NCBI RefSeq assembly: GCF_000144625.1 | Contig: NC_014376.1 | Location: 1,240,001 to 1,304,000, forward strand | DNA length: 64,000 nt | Reading direction: 5' to 3' | DNA from: [Clostridium] saccharolyticum WM1 | Lineage (GTDB): Bacteria > Bacillota > Clostridia > Lachnospirales > Lachnospiraceae | In this document: one piece after another, positions 40,650 through 50,619 of the stretch | Layout: every line of letters starts with the position of its first letter | How positions within the stretch are numbered: the first letter of the stretch is position 1 | Program-made: the position numbers and the translations under genes | Notes under the pieces: generated by a model | Database searches by the model: none | What the model was told of the DNA's origin: nothing | Seen by the model: only the letters and a program-made list of their open reading frames with translations

Positions 40650-42467
40650 ATGCAAGATTGCTATCTGCCCACGGGGAATGAATTTGTCAGCCTGCCGACA
40701 TTGGACCAGACCACAGCGTCCATAGAAAGCTTTACGGTGCTGCATATGGGCTGCAAAGGGATGCTGGCTTTTTGGGGCGGTGAATGCGAACCTCTCATAC
40801 GGCCCTTTGTGCGGGCGGAGGAAGGGGAGCTGCTCTGTGATTTGAAATGGAAGCGGGAATGTGACTGGATTCCCAGGTTTGAATCGGAGAAGGACGGCGT
40901 TTGTACAGAGGGTATTTTTCTGGCTCCCATAGGCCAGAAGGCTTTTGCCATACGTTTGGCCATCACCAATCATTCCGGAAAAGAAAGGGAGATTTCCTGC
41001 GGCTTCAGCGGGGCGTGGGGAAAAGTGACTCACAGCGTCAACGAGGATAAGACGGTTACGGGACAGAGAAAGATATACCGCTCCGGCTGGAATGACGGCC
41101 CGGTTTTTGATTTGTCCATTGGAATGCCGGTTATGGCATTTGCGCCCATGGCTGCTTTGCCTGTGAAATGGGAATTGGAACAGGGCGAGGAAATACGCTA
41201 TAAGGGAACCCATGATTGCCGGTTAAAATCCGGAGAATCGGTGGTGTTTGACATTTTCTGGGGCGTGGGCTTTGAAGAGGTGTCCGCGGCCACGGCGGCA
41301 AAGGAGCTTGTGCGGCAGAGCTTTGACGCGGTTTACGAGGAAACTCTGTGCTGGCTGCGTAAGCGCCGGAAAACCGTTGGCATACCGGAGGTGGATTCCC
41401 TGTTAAACAGGAACTTGTTTTTCAACTTCTTTTATGCCACAGGTATGACCATGGATACGGAGGAAGTGGTCATGGTCACTTCCAGAAGCCCCAGGTATTA
41501 TGTCAGCGCAGCCTATTGGGACAGGGACAGCCTGCTGTGGAGCTTTCCTTCCATTCTTAAAGCGGACCCCCAGTATGCAAAGGAACTTCTGGATTACGTA
41601 TTTACCCGTCAGATCAAACAAATCGGCATTCACAGCCGCTACATAGACGGGACAGTGCTGGAACCGGGCTTTGAACTGGATGAACTGTGCGCTCCCTTAA
41701 TGGCCCTTAGCCGTTACGTAAGCACTGCGGGAGAGGTTTCCATTTTGCAGGAAAGCCATATTGAGAGAGGGGTAAAGAAAATCCTTTCGATTTTAAAGAC
41801 CAAGCGGAGCGAGGCCCTTCATCTGTATGAAACCTTTTTACAGCCAACGGATGACATGCGGGTTTATCCCTATGGCACTTATGACAATGTTCTGACCTGG
41901 CGGTGCCTGCGGGATGTGGAAAAACTGTACCAGAATTTGTGGCCTACTGAAACGCTTAAGTGGCTGGAAGAGGAAGCATCCACCTTGTTTCGTGCCATTT
42001 GCACCCATTGTATTAAGGAGTATCAGGGGAAAAAGATTTTTGTCTGGTCTGTTGATGAGAAAGGGAACTGGGACGTGTACGACGAACCGCCGGGAAGCCT
42101 GGAGCTATTGCCCTTTTTAGGTTTTTGTACCAGGGAGGATCCCATCTGGCAAAATACGGTTGAGATCCTTCGGAGTCCGGATTATGCATATTCATTTGCA
42201 GGAAAGCCTTTTTCCGATATTGGCTGCCCCCATGCGCCCCAGCCCTGGATACTGAGCGTTGCCAACGGGCTGATCAGCGGCAGGAAGGAAGCGTCTTTAG
42301 ACTTTCTGCTCAGGGCTTCCATGGACAATGGAATTGCCTGTGAAAGCGTGGATGAAATGACAGGCGAATGTACCACGGGAGCAGCATTTGCCACCTGCGC
42401 CGGATTTCTGGCTTATTGCTTAATGGAAGGGTTCAATAAGGGAGGTGTGGAAAATGATTCAATATGA
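40650..42467 (+). CDS. (alpha/alpha)6-barrel glycoside hydrolase, family uncertain
   Basis: 605 residues, cytoplasmic. An N-terminal beta-rich domain is followed by a toroid domain with SAAYWDRDSLLWSFPSILKA, TRQIKQIGIHSRYIDGTVLE, PGFELDELCAPLMALSRYV and a C-terminal VDEMTGECTTGAAFATCAGF. The Trp-Asp-Arg-Asp and Glu-Leu-Asp-Glu clusters are good candidates for active-site acids, as in GH15/GH63/GH125-like enzymes, but I cannot fix the family. The ATG at 40650 follows GGGGAGGTG. It overlaps the GH65 gene by 14 bases and probably acts on the same alpha-glucoside or a derivative. Confidence 0.7.
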   Translation: MQDCYLPTGNEFVSLPTLDQTTASIESFTVLHMGCKGMLAFWGGECEPLIRPFVRAEEGELLCDLKWKRECDWIPRFESEKDGVCTEGIFLAPIGQKAFAIRLAITNHSGKEREISCGFSGAWGKVTHSVNEDKTVTGQRKIYRSGWNDGPVFDLSIGMPVMAFAPMAALPVKWELEQGEEIRYKGTHDCRLKSGESVVFDIFWGVGFEEVSAATAAKELVRQSFDAVYEETLCWLRKRRKTVGIPEVDSLLNRNLFFNFFYATGMTMDTEEVVMVTSRSPRYYVSAAYWDRDSLLWSFPSILKADPQYAKELLDYVFTRQIKQIGIHSRYIDGTVLEPGFELDELCAPLMALSRYVSTAGEVSILQESHIERGVKKILSILKTKRSEALHLYETFLQPTDDMRVYPYGTYDNVLTWRCLRDVEKLYQNLWPTETLKWLEEEASTLFRAICTHCIKEYQGKKIFVWSVDEKGNWDVYDEPPGSLELLPFLGFCTREDPIWQNTVEILRSPDYAYSFAGKPFSDIGCPHAPQPWILSVANGLISGRKEASLDFLLRASMDNGIACESVDEMTGECTTGAAFATCAGFLAYCLMEGFNKGGVENDSI

Positions 42468-44619
42468 GCCATGGAAGATACGCTGTGAGGGCAGAGAGGA
42501 CCCAAAGTTTCTGGAAAGCATATTCAGCCAGGCAAATGGCTATCTGGGTTCCCGCTGTGCATTTTACCTGGATGGGGCAAAGTCCCACGAGCGCTGTAAC
42601 TATCTGGCAGGCGGCTTTGAGTATATCGGTCCCGGTGTTACGGACATGGTGAATTTGCCGGATCTGTTTCACTTCCAGCTCTCCCTGGGGACAGGGGATT
42701 ACCGATCCTTTTCCCAAACCCTGGATATGCGCAACGGCCTTTTTGAGAGGAAGTCGGTGTGGAAAGATAAGGAAGGAAGAGAAACGCAAATCGGCATTTC
42801 CCGCTTTATCAGCATGGAGAACAAACACGTGTCGGCCCTTTCTCTGGAACTTACGGCCTTAAACTACAGCGGAAATGCAGCAGTTTTCATGGGGATCGAC
42901 GGGAAAACCGTGAACCTGCCTGTGGATGACGACCAGACAAAGGAAAACTTGGACACCGTGTCTTTGCTTTCTGTTTCAGAAACGGAAACAGGAGAGGACT
43001 ACTGTTTTTTAAAGGCTGACAGCAAAGCTTCCGGACGTCTGCATGTAGCCATGACTGCCCGCATCTTTCAAAGCAAGGGCACGGCAAAGGACGCTTCAGT
43101 GACCGGCTGCCCGGCGAAAGAACTGAACATTCCGCTGGTAAAAGGGGAAATGGTGAGGATCGAAAAGATTCTGTATACGGAAGCAGTTTTTAAGGATTCA
43201 GAGGCAGCTTCCAAAGATCCGCAAACACTCCCTAAGGCTGGGAAGGACTTACATCCTCACGTCATAAGCCATTCCTTTGAAGAACTGTTAAAAGACAGCG
43301 AAGGCGCCTGGAAATCCCGCTGGGAACAGGCTGACATACAGATCACCCAAAAAGGAAACGACAGTTCCATTCAGTCCGCCCTGCGGTACAACTTATTTCA
43401 GCTTATTCAGAATTGTCCCTACGGCAATCCCATGGTCAGCATTGGTGCAAGGGGCCTGACCCATGGACGGTACAAAGGCTGCTGCTTCTGGGATACGGAC
43501 ATTTTCCTGCTGCCGTTTTACCTGTACACGGACCCGCAGGCTGCAAGAGATTTGATCCTGTTTCGTTTAAACACTCTGCCGGACGCAAAGAAGAACGCAA
43601 AGGCACTGAATCTGCCGGGTGCCAGGTATCCGTGGATGTGCTCCATAGGCGGCATAGAACAATGCCAAAGCTGGGACATCGGGCGCTGTGAAATTCACAT
43701 TACCGCAGACGTGGCCTATGCCGTCCACAACTATTTAAAGGTTTCAGGAGATGAAACCCTGAAACGCCAGTCCGCGCAGCTGTATGTGGAAACCGCCAGG
43801 TATTGGGCCGGAAGATTTTCCTATGACCAAAGAAAGGACGTTTATAACCTGCTCTTTGTCAAAGGACCTGATGAATACTGTGGTGTCTCAGGAAATAACG
43901 CCTATACGGTACTTCTGGCCCGCCATAATCTCCGGCTGGCATTGGAGGCGGTCCGGAGAAAGGAAGCGCAGGCCAGCGTTCCGGAAATGAAAAAATGGCG
44001 GGACATCATAGAAAAAAGCCAGGTCGAATACGATTCTGACAGGGATTTATACATTCAGGACGACAATTTCCTGCGGCTGGAAGCATTTCCAGGGAGTAAG
44101 GCCGGGGATGGAAGCGCAGCATACCATCAGTACGATTTTGACTGGCTCCAAAGGTATCAGGTGATCAAGCAGGCGGATTTGATCCTGCTCATGGTCTTAA
44201 AGCCGGAATTGTTTACGAAACGGCAGAAAAAAGCTATATGGGACTTTTATGAACCTCTGACGCTTCATGATTCCAGCTTAAGCTTCGGAATTCACGCCTG
44301 GGCGGCGGCATATTTAGGCCTGGAGCAGAAGGCTTGCGGATATTTTGATAAAAGCCTGTTCCTGGATCTGGAAGACCGGATGAAGAATACGGGACGGGAA
44401 GGCATTCATTTGGCAGCAGCAGGTGCTACCTGGCAGGCAGTGGTTTTTGGTTTCGCAGGTCTGTCACTGGGAAAGGACGGCAGGCCGGAGCTGGCTCCAA
44501 GGCTTCCAAAGAACTGGGAACATTTATCTTTTCACTTTTATATAAAAGGAAAGCGGTACTTGGCGGTAATCGATGAAAAAGGCGGAAGGATAAAAGCGGA
44601 AGAAAATAAAAAAACATAA
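42454..44619 (+). CDS. GH65-family glycoside phosphorylase
   Basis: 721 residues. The N-terminal beta-sandwich (EDPKFLESIFSQANGYLGSR) and (alpha/alpha)6 domain end with the catalytic Glu in VKGPDEYCGVSGNNAY and the phosphate-binding HDSSLSFGIH and REGIHLAAAGATW blocks. Family members split maltose, kojibiose, nigerose, trehalose or glucosylglycerol with phosphate to give beta-glucose 1-phosphate; which one applies here cannot be read off. The ATG at 42454 has GGAGG eight bases before it; a GTG at 42445 overlaps that site. Phosphorolysis after import saves ATP in a fermenter. Confidence 0.88.
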   Translation: MIQYEPWKIRCEGREDPKFLESIFSQANGYLGSRCAFYLDGAKSHERCNYLAGGFEYIGPGVTDMVNLPDLFHFQLSLGTGDYRSFSQTLDMRNGLFERKSVWKDKEGRETQIGISRFISMENKHVSALSLELTALNYSGNAAVFMGIDGKTVNLPVDDDQTKENLDTVSLLSVSETETGEDYCFLKADSKASGRLHVAMTARIFQSKGTAKDASVTGCPAKELNIPLVKGEMVRIEKILYTEAVFKDSEAASKDPQTLPKAGKDLHPHVISHSFEELLKDSEGAWKSRWEQADIQITQKGNDSSIQSALRYNLFQLIQNCPYGNPMVSIGARGLTHGRYKGCCFWDTDIFLLPFYLYTDPQAARDLILFRLNTLPDAKKNAKALNLPGARYPWMCSIGGIEQCQSWDIGRCEIHITADVAYAVHNYLKVSGDETLKRQSAQLYVETARYWAGRFSYDQRKDVYNLLFVKGPDEYCGVSGNNAYTVLLARHNLRLALEAVRRKEAQASVPEMKKWRDIIEKSQVEYDSDRDLYIQDDNFLRLEAFPGSKAGDGSAAYHQYDFDWLQRYQVIKQADLILLMVLKPELFTKRQKKAIWDFYEPLTLHDSSLSFGIHAWAAAYLGLEQKACGYFDKSLFLDLEDRMKNTGREGIHLAAAGATWQAVVFGFAGLSLGKDGRPELAPRLPKNWEHLSFHFYIKGKRYLAVIDEKGGRIKAEENKKT

Positions 44620-44635
44620 GAAAGAAGGTGATTTT

Positions 44636-45640
44636 ATGAAGCGGCCCGGCTTAAAGGATGTGGCTGAAATGGCGGGGGTTTCCATTGCTACGGTGTCTTA
44701 TGTAATCAATAATACGCCCTCGCAAAGCTTAAGCACTGAAACGATTAAGCGGGTGAATGACGCCATAAAGGAACTGGGATACATTCCCAATCTGGCGGCC
44801 CGCACCCTGGTAAACAACAAAAGTAACTTATTGGGAGTGCTGATTCCCCAGACGGAATCAGGAAAAGAATTAATGTTCTCCAATCCCTTTTACGGTGATT
44901 TCATGTCGGCGGCGGAGTATACAGCCCGCAAAAGCGGTTATCACATTATGATTTCCGGAGCTGATTCCGGCCAGTCTTACGCGGAAGTAGCCAGAACCCG
45001 GGGACTGGACGGCGTGATCGTGGTGGGAATGAATGACGACGAGGAATGCCGCCAGTTAAAAAGCTTAAACATCCCTGTGGTACTGGTGGACAGTTACTGC
45101 GAAGCTTCCGGCTTTCACAGGGTCAGCGTGGACGATATGAAGGGCGGGTACATGGCTACGAAGTACCTGCTTGAAAAAGGGCTTAGAAAAATTGCCCACG
45201 TAACCGGGCATGTGAACGACAGGGGCGTGAATTTCCTGCGTTATAAGGGATATGAAAAGGCCCTGGGAGAGTACGGACTGAGTACAAAGGAATCCCTGCT
45301 GTTGTCGGGAGAGGTGTCCTTTGAATACGGCTGTAAAATGGGGGAACATCTGGCGGGGCTGGCGGAGCGGCCTGACGGAGTGTTTGTTTGTGCAGACATT
45401 CTGGCGGTGGGCTTATGTATGGGACTGCGCGGGAGGGGCGTAAGGGTTCCAACGGATATTTCTGTCATAGGCTTTGACGATTCGCTGCTTTCCAGAACCT
45501 GTGATCCGCCTCTTACCACCATACATCAGGATGTGGCGGCAAAGGGGACGGAAGCGGTGAAGCTCCTGATAAATGAGAATCACGCACTACAAAACAAGGT
45601 ATTTCCATTAACTTTGGTAGAAAGGGGATCAGTACGCTGA
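44636..45640 (+). CDS. LacI-family transcriptional repressor
   Basis: 334 residues. N-terminal HTH and hinge: LKDVAEMAGVSIATVSYVIN, GYIPNLAARTLVNNKSNLLG. The sugar-binding core (GVLIPQTESGKELMFSNPFY, VIVVGMNDDEECRQLKSLNI, TDISVIGFDDSLLSRTCDPP-LTTIHQD) is standard. The gene sits within the operon between GH65 and the importer, so it probably represses its own operon through the site at 40614. Its stop codon lies within a hairpin. Confidence 0.9.
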   Translation: MKRPGLKDVAEMAGVSIATVSYVINNTPSQSLSTETIKRVNDAIKELGYIPNLAARTLVNNKSNLLGVLIPQTESGKELMFSNPFYGDFMSAAEYTARKSGYHIMISGADSGQSYAEVARTRGLDGVIVVGMNDDEECRQLKSLNIPVVLVDSYCEASGFHRVSVDDMKGGYMATKYLLEKGLRKIAHVTGHVNDRGVNFLRYKGYEKALGEYGLSTKESLLLSGEVSFEYGCKMGEHLAGLAERPDGVFVCADILAVGLCMGLRGRGVRVPTDISVIGFDDSLLSRTCDPPLTTIHQDVAAKGTEAVKLLINENHALQNKVFPLTLVERGSVR

Positions 45641-45648
45641 TCCTTTTA
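45621..45648 (+). terminator. Intra-operon hairpin overlapping the LacI stop codon
   Basis: AAAGGGGATCAG and CTGATCCTTTT pair around TACG. It may be a partial terminator that sets a lower level of LacI-distal readthrough, or an mRNA stabiliser. Confidence 0.5.
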
Positions 45649-45695
45649 CGAAAACAAAGCAACATCCATTCTTTCTATTAAGGAGACAGTTTATT

Positions 45696-46967
45696 ATGAT
45701 GAAGTTAGCAAAAAGATATCAATGGGCCGTAAGTGCAATGGCATGTGCAGCAGTTTTACTTTCCGGATGCAGTTCCAAAACTGCAGAAAAACCCGCAGCC
45801 GGAGAAGATGTCACGATCCGGCTGGATCAGTTTTCCGGCAGCGGTGCGTCTGAGGAAGCACTGAAAAAGATGATTGCGAAATTCAACGAGCAGTATCCGG
45901 ACATCAAGGTGGAACTGCAAAGCTTTGGCTATGACGACTATTTCACTCAGCTGCAGTCCAAAATCGTCGGCGGCAGTGCGGCGGATGTATTTGAACTGAA
46001 TTTTGAGAATTTCGTGGCCTATGCGTCGGAAGATGTACTTCTGGACGTGGGCGGTTTAATGGGGGATGCTTCTGGCTTTAATCAGACGGCTTTGAAAGCC
46101 TTCCAGTATGAGGGAAAACAATTTGGAATTCCAAATTCCTTCTCCAACGTGGTGCTCATATACAACAAGGACTTATTTGACAAGGCAGGAGCCGCCTATC
46201 CCACCGACGACTGGACCTGGACGGAAATGTTAGAGGCCGCAAAGAAAATCCGCGCCCTTTCCCAGGACACCTATGGTTTATACCGTCCCATAAGCTTCCA
46301 TGAATTTTACAAAGGGGTGAAGCAGAACGGCGGAAGCTTATTAAGCGAGGATGGCAGGAAATTCACCGTCAATTTGCCGCAAAACGTGGAAACCCTGGAA
46401 ATCATGTCCGGTTGGGTGAAGGACAGCAATGTTATGCCCTCCGACGCACAAATGGGCGGCATGGGCGATTGGGATCTGTTTAAGACCGGACGTCTTGGTA
46501 TGATCGTAACCGGAATCTGGGCTTTCAGTGACTTTACGGATAACTGCAATTTTACCTGGGACGTAGCGCTTGAGCCGGGGAATACTGCAAAAGCCACTCA
46601 CTTTTTTTCCAATGCTTACGTGGTAAACAAAGAAACCGGCAATCCTGAAGCCGCTGCCGCTTTGGCCGCCTTCCTGGCAGGAAACAAGGAAGCCGCACAA
46701 ATCCGCGTGGATGCAAGCTGGGAGCTTCCGCCTGTTACCTATTCGGACGTACTGGATTCCTATTTAGAGGTAACACCGCCGGAGAACCGGGAAGCTGTGT
46801 TTCAATCCCTGGATTATCTGGTAACACCTCCGGTGGTAAAACAGCAGTCTGAAATGCAGGAGATCATCACCAAGCACTTAAACAACTCCATTTCCGGGAA
46901 TGTTACCGCTAAAGACGCACTGGATGAGTGTCAGGCGGAGCTGGAACAGAAGATCAAATTAAACTGA
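45696..46967 (+). CDS. Sugar ABC transporter substrate-binding lipoprotein
   Basis: 423 residues. Lipoprotein signal AVLLSGCSS, then an extracellular-solute-binding family 1 fold (VTIRLDQFSGSGASEEALKK, QYPDIKVELQSFGYDDYFTQ, NFENFVAYASEDVLLDVGGL). It would capture an oligosaccharide for the two permeases downstream. AAGGAG is nine bases before the first of two adjacent ATG codons. No ATPase gene is in the operon, as is usual for CUT1 systems that borrow a shared MsmX-type ATPase. Confidence 0.9.
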   Translation: MMKLAKRYQWAVSAMACAAVLLSGCSSKTAEKPAAGEDVTIRLDQFSGSGASEEALKKMIAKFNEQYPDIKVELQSFGYDDYFTQLQSKIVGGSAADVFELNFENFVAYASEDVLLDVGGLMGDASGFNQTALKAFQYEGKQFGIPNSFSNVVLIYNKDLFDKAGAAYPTDDWTWTEMLEAAKKIRALSQDTYGLYRPISFHEFYKGVKQNGGSLLSEDGRKFTVNLPQNVETLEIMSGWVKDSNVMPSDAQMGGMGDWDLFKTGRLGMIVTGIWAFSDFTDNCNFTWDVALEPGNTAKATHFFSNAYVVNKETGNPEAAAALAAFLAGNKEAAQIRVDASWELPPVTYSDVLDSYLEVTPPENREAVFQSLDYLVTPPVVKQQSEMQEIITKHLNNSISGNVTAKDALDECQAELEQKIKLN

Positions 46968-46998
46968 CGTTTATCGTGCCTGACAGGAGGGAACTGCT

Positions 46999-47916
46999 AT
47001 GTATAAAAAACAGGGGGGAAAGGCCTTTTTCTTTCTTTTGCCAAGTATGGCCGGACTTGTGCTGTTTCATCTGATTCCAATTTTTGCCTCGCTGTTGCTT
47101 AGTCTCACCGATTGGTCGGGGATGAGCAGGGTAAGACTGTTCCACGGTTTTTTCCGATTTGTCGGCGACAAGTTCGTGGGGTTTTCCAATTACTCCCAGC
47201 TTGTCAAAGATTCTGAATTCTGGGCGGTTTTAGGGCATAACGCCTATTTCATTCTGCTGTACCTTCCGCTGGTCCTGCTGTTTTCCATCATGGTTGCCCT
47301 GATCATTCAGCGAAAGAGCCGCATGGCACCCGTTTACCGGATGCTTTACTACATACCGGTGCTGACCAGCTGGGTGGCGGGAGCCCTGATCTGGAAATGG
47401 ATGTTAAGTCCGGAGTACGGGCCGGTCAACAATGCCTTGGCGGGCCTGGGGATTCAGGGGCCTTTATGGCTCCAAAGCGAGGGTTGGGCAATGCCTTCCA
47501 TCGTCCTGGCCAGTGTGTGGAAGGACATGGGATTTTACGGAATGATCCTGCTTAGCGGACTTTTGGCCATAAATCCGGAGTACTACGAGGCCGCTGACAT
47601 TGACGGGGCGGGATATTTTCAAAAGTTCAAAAGTATTACCCTGCCTCTGCTGTCGCCGATTTTGTTCTACGTCATCATGCTGTCCCTGATCAATGCCTTT
47701 CAGCTTTTCCCGCAGATCATGGTCATGACCAAGAACGGCGACGCAGGACCTAACGGGGCAACCATGGTTATGGTGGAGCGGATCTACAAATACGCTTTTA
47801 AGTTTGGCCGTATGGGCTATGCAGCGGCCTGGTCCTGGGTGTTGTTTGTCATTATTTTTGCCTTTACCGCACTGCAAAACGTGCTGCAAAGAAAGTGGGT
47901 GTATTATGAGTCGTAA
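46999..47916 (+). CDS. Sugar ABC transporter permease (MalF-like)
   Basis: 305 residues, six membrane helices, with the CUT1 EAA loop INPEYYEAADIDGAGYFQKF-KSITLP. GGAGGGAACTGCT precedes the ATG. It overlaps the next permease by 11 bases and forms the channel with it. Confidence 0.9.
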   Translation: MYKKQGGKAFFFLLPSMAGLVLFHLIPIFASLLLSLTDWSGMSRVRLFHGFFRFVGDKFVGFSNYSQLVKDSEFWAVLGHNAYFILLYLPLVLLFSIMVALIIQRKSRMAPVYRMLYYIPVLTSWVAGALIWKWMLSPEYGPVNNALAGLGIQGPLWLQSEGWAMPSIVLASVWKDMGFYGMILLSGLLAINPEYYEAADIDGAGYFQKFKSITLPLLSPILFYVIMLSLINAFQLFPQIMVMTKNGDAGPNGATMVMVERIYKYAFKFGRMGYAAAWSWVLFVIIFAFTALQNVLQRKWVYYES

Positions 47917-48730
47917 AGCGGTATCCGGAGTTTTATACCATTTGACGGCTGTTTTGCTATCGGTGGTGACCTTGCTTCCGTTTTTCTGGATGCTGTCTAC
48001 TTCTTTTAAGGACTACGGCGCAATCATGGCCCTGCCCATACAGTGGATACCAAGAAATCCGTCCTTTAAGAATTTTTCGGATTTATTCAGCAAAGAGGGA
48101 ATGACCGTTTCCATGTTTAATTCTCTTGTGGTTTCCATCAGCTCTGTAGCCGTGACGATTATCAGTTCCGCTATGGCTGCCTTTGCCTTTGCAAAACTGG
48201 ATTTTAAGGGGAAAAACGTCGTTTTTCTGGTTTATCTGGCAACCATGATGATTCCTTCCCAGGTGCTGTTCATCCCTCTTTACTTACTGATGGGAGAGCT
48301 GAAACTGGTGGATAGCCTGGGGGCTTTGGTACTGCCAAGCGTGTTCAAGGTGTTTGCGGTGTTTATGCTGCGCCAGCGCATGATGACGATTCCTAATGTC
48401 TATATGGAAGCGCCTGCCATTGACGGCGCGGGAATTTTTACTGTCTTTGTACGGATCATATGCCCCATGTGCAAGTCCAGCCTGGCTACTTTGGCGATTA
48501 TCTGCTTTATGGACGCATGGAATGACTACCTATTGCCGCTGGTCATGCTGACTACAAAGACAAAGTTTACCCTGCCAATTATTTTAAGCTCCTTAAACGG
48601 GCAGTACAAAAGCGAATACAACTTACTCATGGCGGGGGCCCTGGTTTCCATGCTTCCGATTCTGGTGGTTTATGCTTTGGCACAAAAGTATTTTGCAGCA
48701 GGATTACAGGTTGGAGGAGTGAAAGGATGA
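47906..48730 (+). CDS. Sugar ABC transporter permease (MalG-like)
   Basis: 274 residues. The EAA loop is IPNVYMEAPAIDGAGIFTVF-VRIICP and the C-terminus LAQKYFAAGLQVGGVKG is typical of MalG-type permeases. The ATG at 47906 overlaps the MalF-like gene; the frame runs further upstream in its coding sequence but without a start signal. The stop codon overlaps the GH31 start by ATGA. Confidence 0.9.
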   Translation: MSRKAVSGVLYHLTAVLLSVVTLLPFFWMLSTSFKDYGAIMALPIQWIPRNPSFKNFSDLFSKEGMTVSMFNSLVVSISSVAVTIISSAMAAFAFAKLDFKGKNVVFLVYLATMMIPSQVLFIPLYLLMGELKLVDSLGALVLPSVFKVFAVFMLRQRMMTIPNVYMEAPAIDGAGIFTVFVRIICPMCKSSLATLAIICFMDAWNDYLLPLVMLTTKTKFTLPIILSSLNGQYKSEYNLLMAGALVSMLPILVVYALAQKYFAAGLQVGGVKG

Positions 48731-50361
48731 AATGTTTGCTTGCCGGTCAGGCCGTTTACGGATTTGGAGAACGGTTTGACGCATTGAATCAGGAGGGCCT
48801 TGCCCGGGAAAACCACGTGTATGAAACCTTTACCAATCAGGGGGCTTCCACCTATCTGCCCATTCCCTTTGCCTTGACGGACGGAGGCGGAGGACTTTAT
48901 GTGGACACACTGGAAAAGTTTACTGTTTTTACGGAAAAAACTGATGAAGGGATCCTTTTTACGCTTCCGGACCAGTACGATGTGCGGACATTTACGGGGA
49001 AGCCCTTAGAGGTCCTTAAAGAGTTTACCGCACTTACGGGGCGGCCCAGACTGCCGCCGGACTGGGCCTTTGGTCTTTGGATGTCCGCTAACCGCTGGGA
49101 TAGTCAGGCGGTGGTGGAAGAAGTGGTGGAAGAAGCTGTCAGGCAGGGGATGAAGCCCTCTGTGGTGGTAATCGAAGCCTGGAGTGATGAAGCCACCTTT
49201 TACCGCTTTGACAAAGAGCGTTTTCCCGATCCCGAACGGATGATCCGGGACCTCCATGAGAAAGGAATCCGCCTGATTCTCTGGCAGGTTCCGGTTTTAA
49301 AAAAGCTGGAGCCGTGGCGCATTTGTCCGGAGCACGAGGCAGACTGCGCCGAAGCGGTCCAAAAAGGCTTTGTTGTCACCAATGCCGACGGTTCTCCCTA
49401 TTTGATACCGGAAGGGCGCTGGTTCGGCGGTTCCATGATACCGGATTTCACCAATCCGGCGGCCTGTGAGTGGTGGTTTGAAAAGCGGCAATACCTGCTT
49501 GACATGGGAGTGGATGGCTTTAAGACCGACGGCGGAGAGTTTGTATACGACGATGGCGCCCGTTTCTTTGACGGACGGACCGGAAGCCAGATGAAAAATG
49601 GTTATGCCATGGTTTACACCAAAGCCTATACAGACTTTATCGGAGATGTGAGGATCCTCTTTTCCAGGGCCGGATACACGGGCGCCCAGACCACGCCCAT
49701 GCACTGGGCCGGGGACCAGCAGTCCACTTGGGAAGAACTGCGTCATGTGGTGACAGCGGGCTTAAACGCCGGATTGTCGGGTCTGCCCTTCTGGGGCTTT
49801 GACCTTGCGGGCTTTGCAGGAAAATTGCCTTCCGCCGAATTGTATCTGCGTTCCTTCTGCATGGCCTGCTTTGCTCCGGTCATGCAGTGGCACTCAGAAC
49901 CGGCTTCCGGCCAGTTTTCCGAGCTTCTGGCGGCTTCGGAAGAAGCGATCAACGACAGAAGTCCATGGAACATGGCAAAGGTGACAGGCAGACCGGAAAT
50001 CATTGACATTTGCCGGAAATTTACAAAAGAAAGGGAACGGCTGCTGCCTTATATTCTTAAGGAAGCAAAGGTAAGCGCTAATACAGGCCGTCCCCTGATG
50101 GCCGCATTGGTGATTGACTGGCCGGAGGATAAAGAGGCCTGCGCGGTGGACGATGAGTATATGTTTGGCTCCCGGCTTTTAGTGGCACCGGTCTTAGAGG
50201 AAGGAGTGACAGGAAGGGGGGTGTATCTGCCAAAAGGAAATTGGAACGATTATTGGACAGGAGAACAAACGGTGGGTCCATGCCGTTTGTACAAAGAATG
50301 CCGGGCAGGAGAACTATTGGTCTGGCGTTTGAACGAATCTAATCCGCACAAACCTAAATAA
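48727..50361 (+). CDS. GH31-family glycosidase (alpha-glucosidase/alpha-xylosidase type)
   Basis: 544 residues. The barrel carries DWAFGLWMSANRWDSQAVVE, the nucleophile in MGVDGFKTDGGEFVYDDG and a later GHWAGDQ-like MHWAGDQQSTWEELRHVVTA with the acid/base region. GFWGFDLAGF follows at the end. It starts right at YGFGERFDALNQEG, so the N-terminal beta domain of longer GH31 enzymes (650-800 residues) is mostly absent; the strong RBS GGAGGAGTGAAAGG supports this start. It is the last gene of the operon and presumably trims the imported oligosaccharide. Confidence 0.87.
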   Translation: MKCLLAGQAVYGFGERFDALNQEGLARENHVYETFTNQGASTYLPIPFALTDGGGGLYVDTLEKFTVFTEKTDEGILFTLPDQYDVRTFTGKPLEVLKEFTALTGRPRLPPDWAFGLWMSANRWDSQAVVEEVVEEAVRQGMKPSVVVIEAWSDEATFYRFDKERFPDPERMIRDLHEKGIRLILWQVPVLKKLEPWRICPEHEADCAEAVQKGFVVTNADGSPYLIPEGRWFGGSMIPDFTNPAACEWWFEKRQYLLDMGVDGFKTDGGEFVYDDGARFFDGRTGSQMKNGYAMVYTKAYTDFIGDVRILFSRAGYTGAQTTPMHWAGDQQSTWEELRHVVTAGLNAGLSGLPFWGFDLAGFAGKLPSAELYLRSFCMACFAPVMQWHSEPASGQFSELLAASEEAINDRSPWNMAKVTGRPEIIDICRKFTKERERLLPYILKEAKVSANTGRPLMAALVIDWPEDKEACAVDDEYMFGSRLLVAPVLEEGVTGRGVYLPKGNWNDYWTGEQTVGPCRLYKECRAGELLVWRLNESNPHKPK

Positions 50362-50372
50362 GGAAAAGAGTG

Positions 50373-50404
50373 AAAGAGACCTAAAAAATCAGGTCTCTTT
50401 TTCC
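50373..50404 (+). terminator. Terminator of the alpha-glucoside operon
   Basis: AAAGAGACCT (50373-50382) and AGGTCTCTTT (50391-50400) form a perfect 10-base stem around AAAAAATC, then TTCC preceded by TTT. Located 12 bases after the GH31 stop. Confidence 0.85.
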
Positions 50405-50619
50405 ATACCTTTTTAAGGTTTTGGTATGCAATTTTTTATAGCCTCCTTTCCTTTAGACCTCCATATTGGAACAAATTATCCAGATTTTACCATAAATAGT
50501 TAAATTATAGTTAATTTTTGTATACAGTTACTAAAATTGAAAAAATAATTAAATAAAACCTATTTTATCACCAATTTTGACCGATATATTTCATGAATAA
50601 CAAAGGGAAAGGCAGGAGT

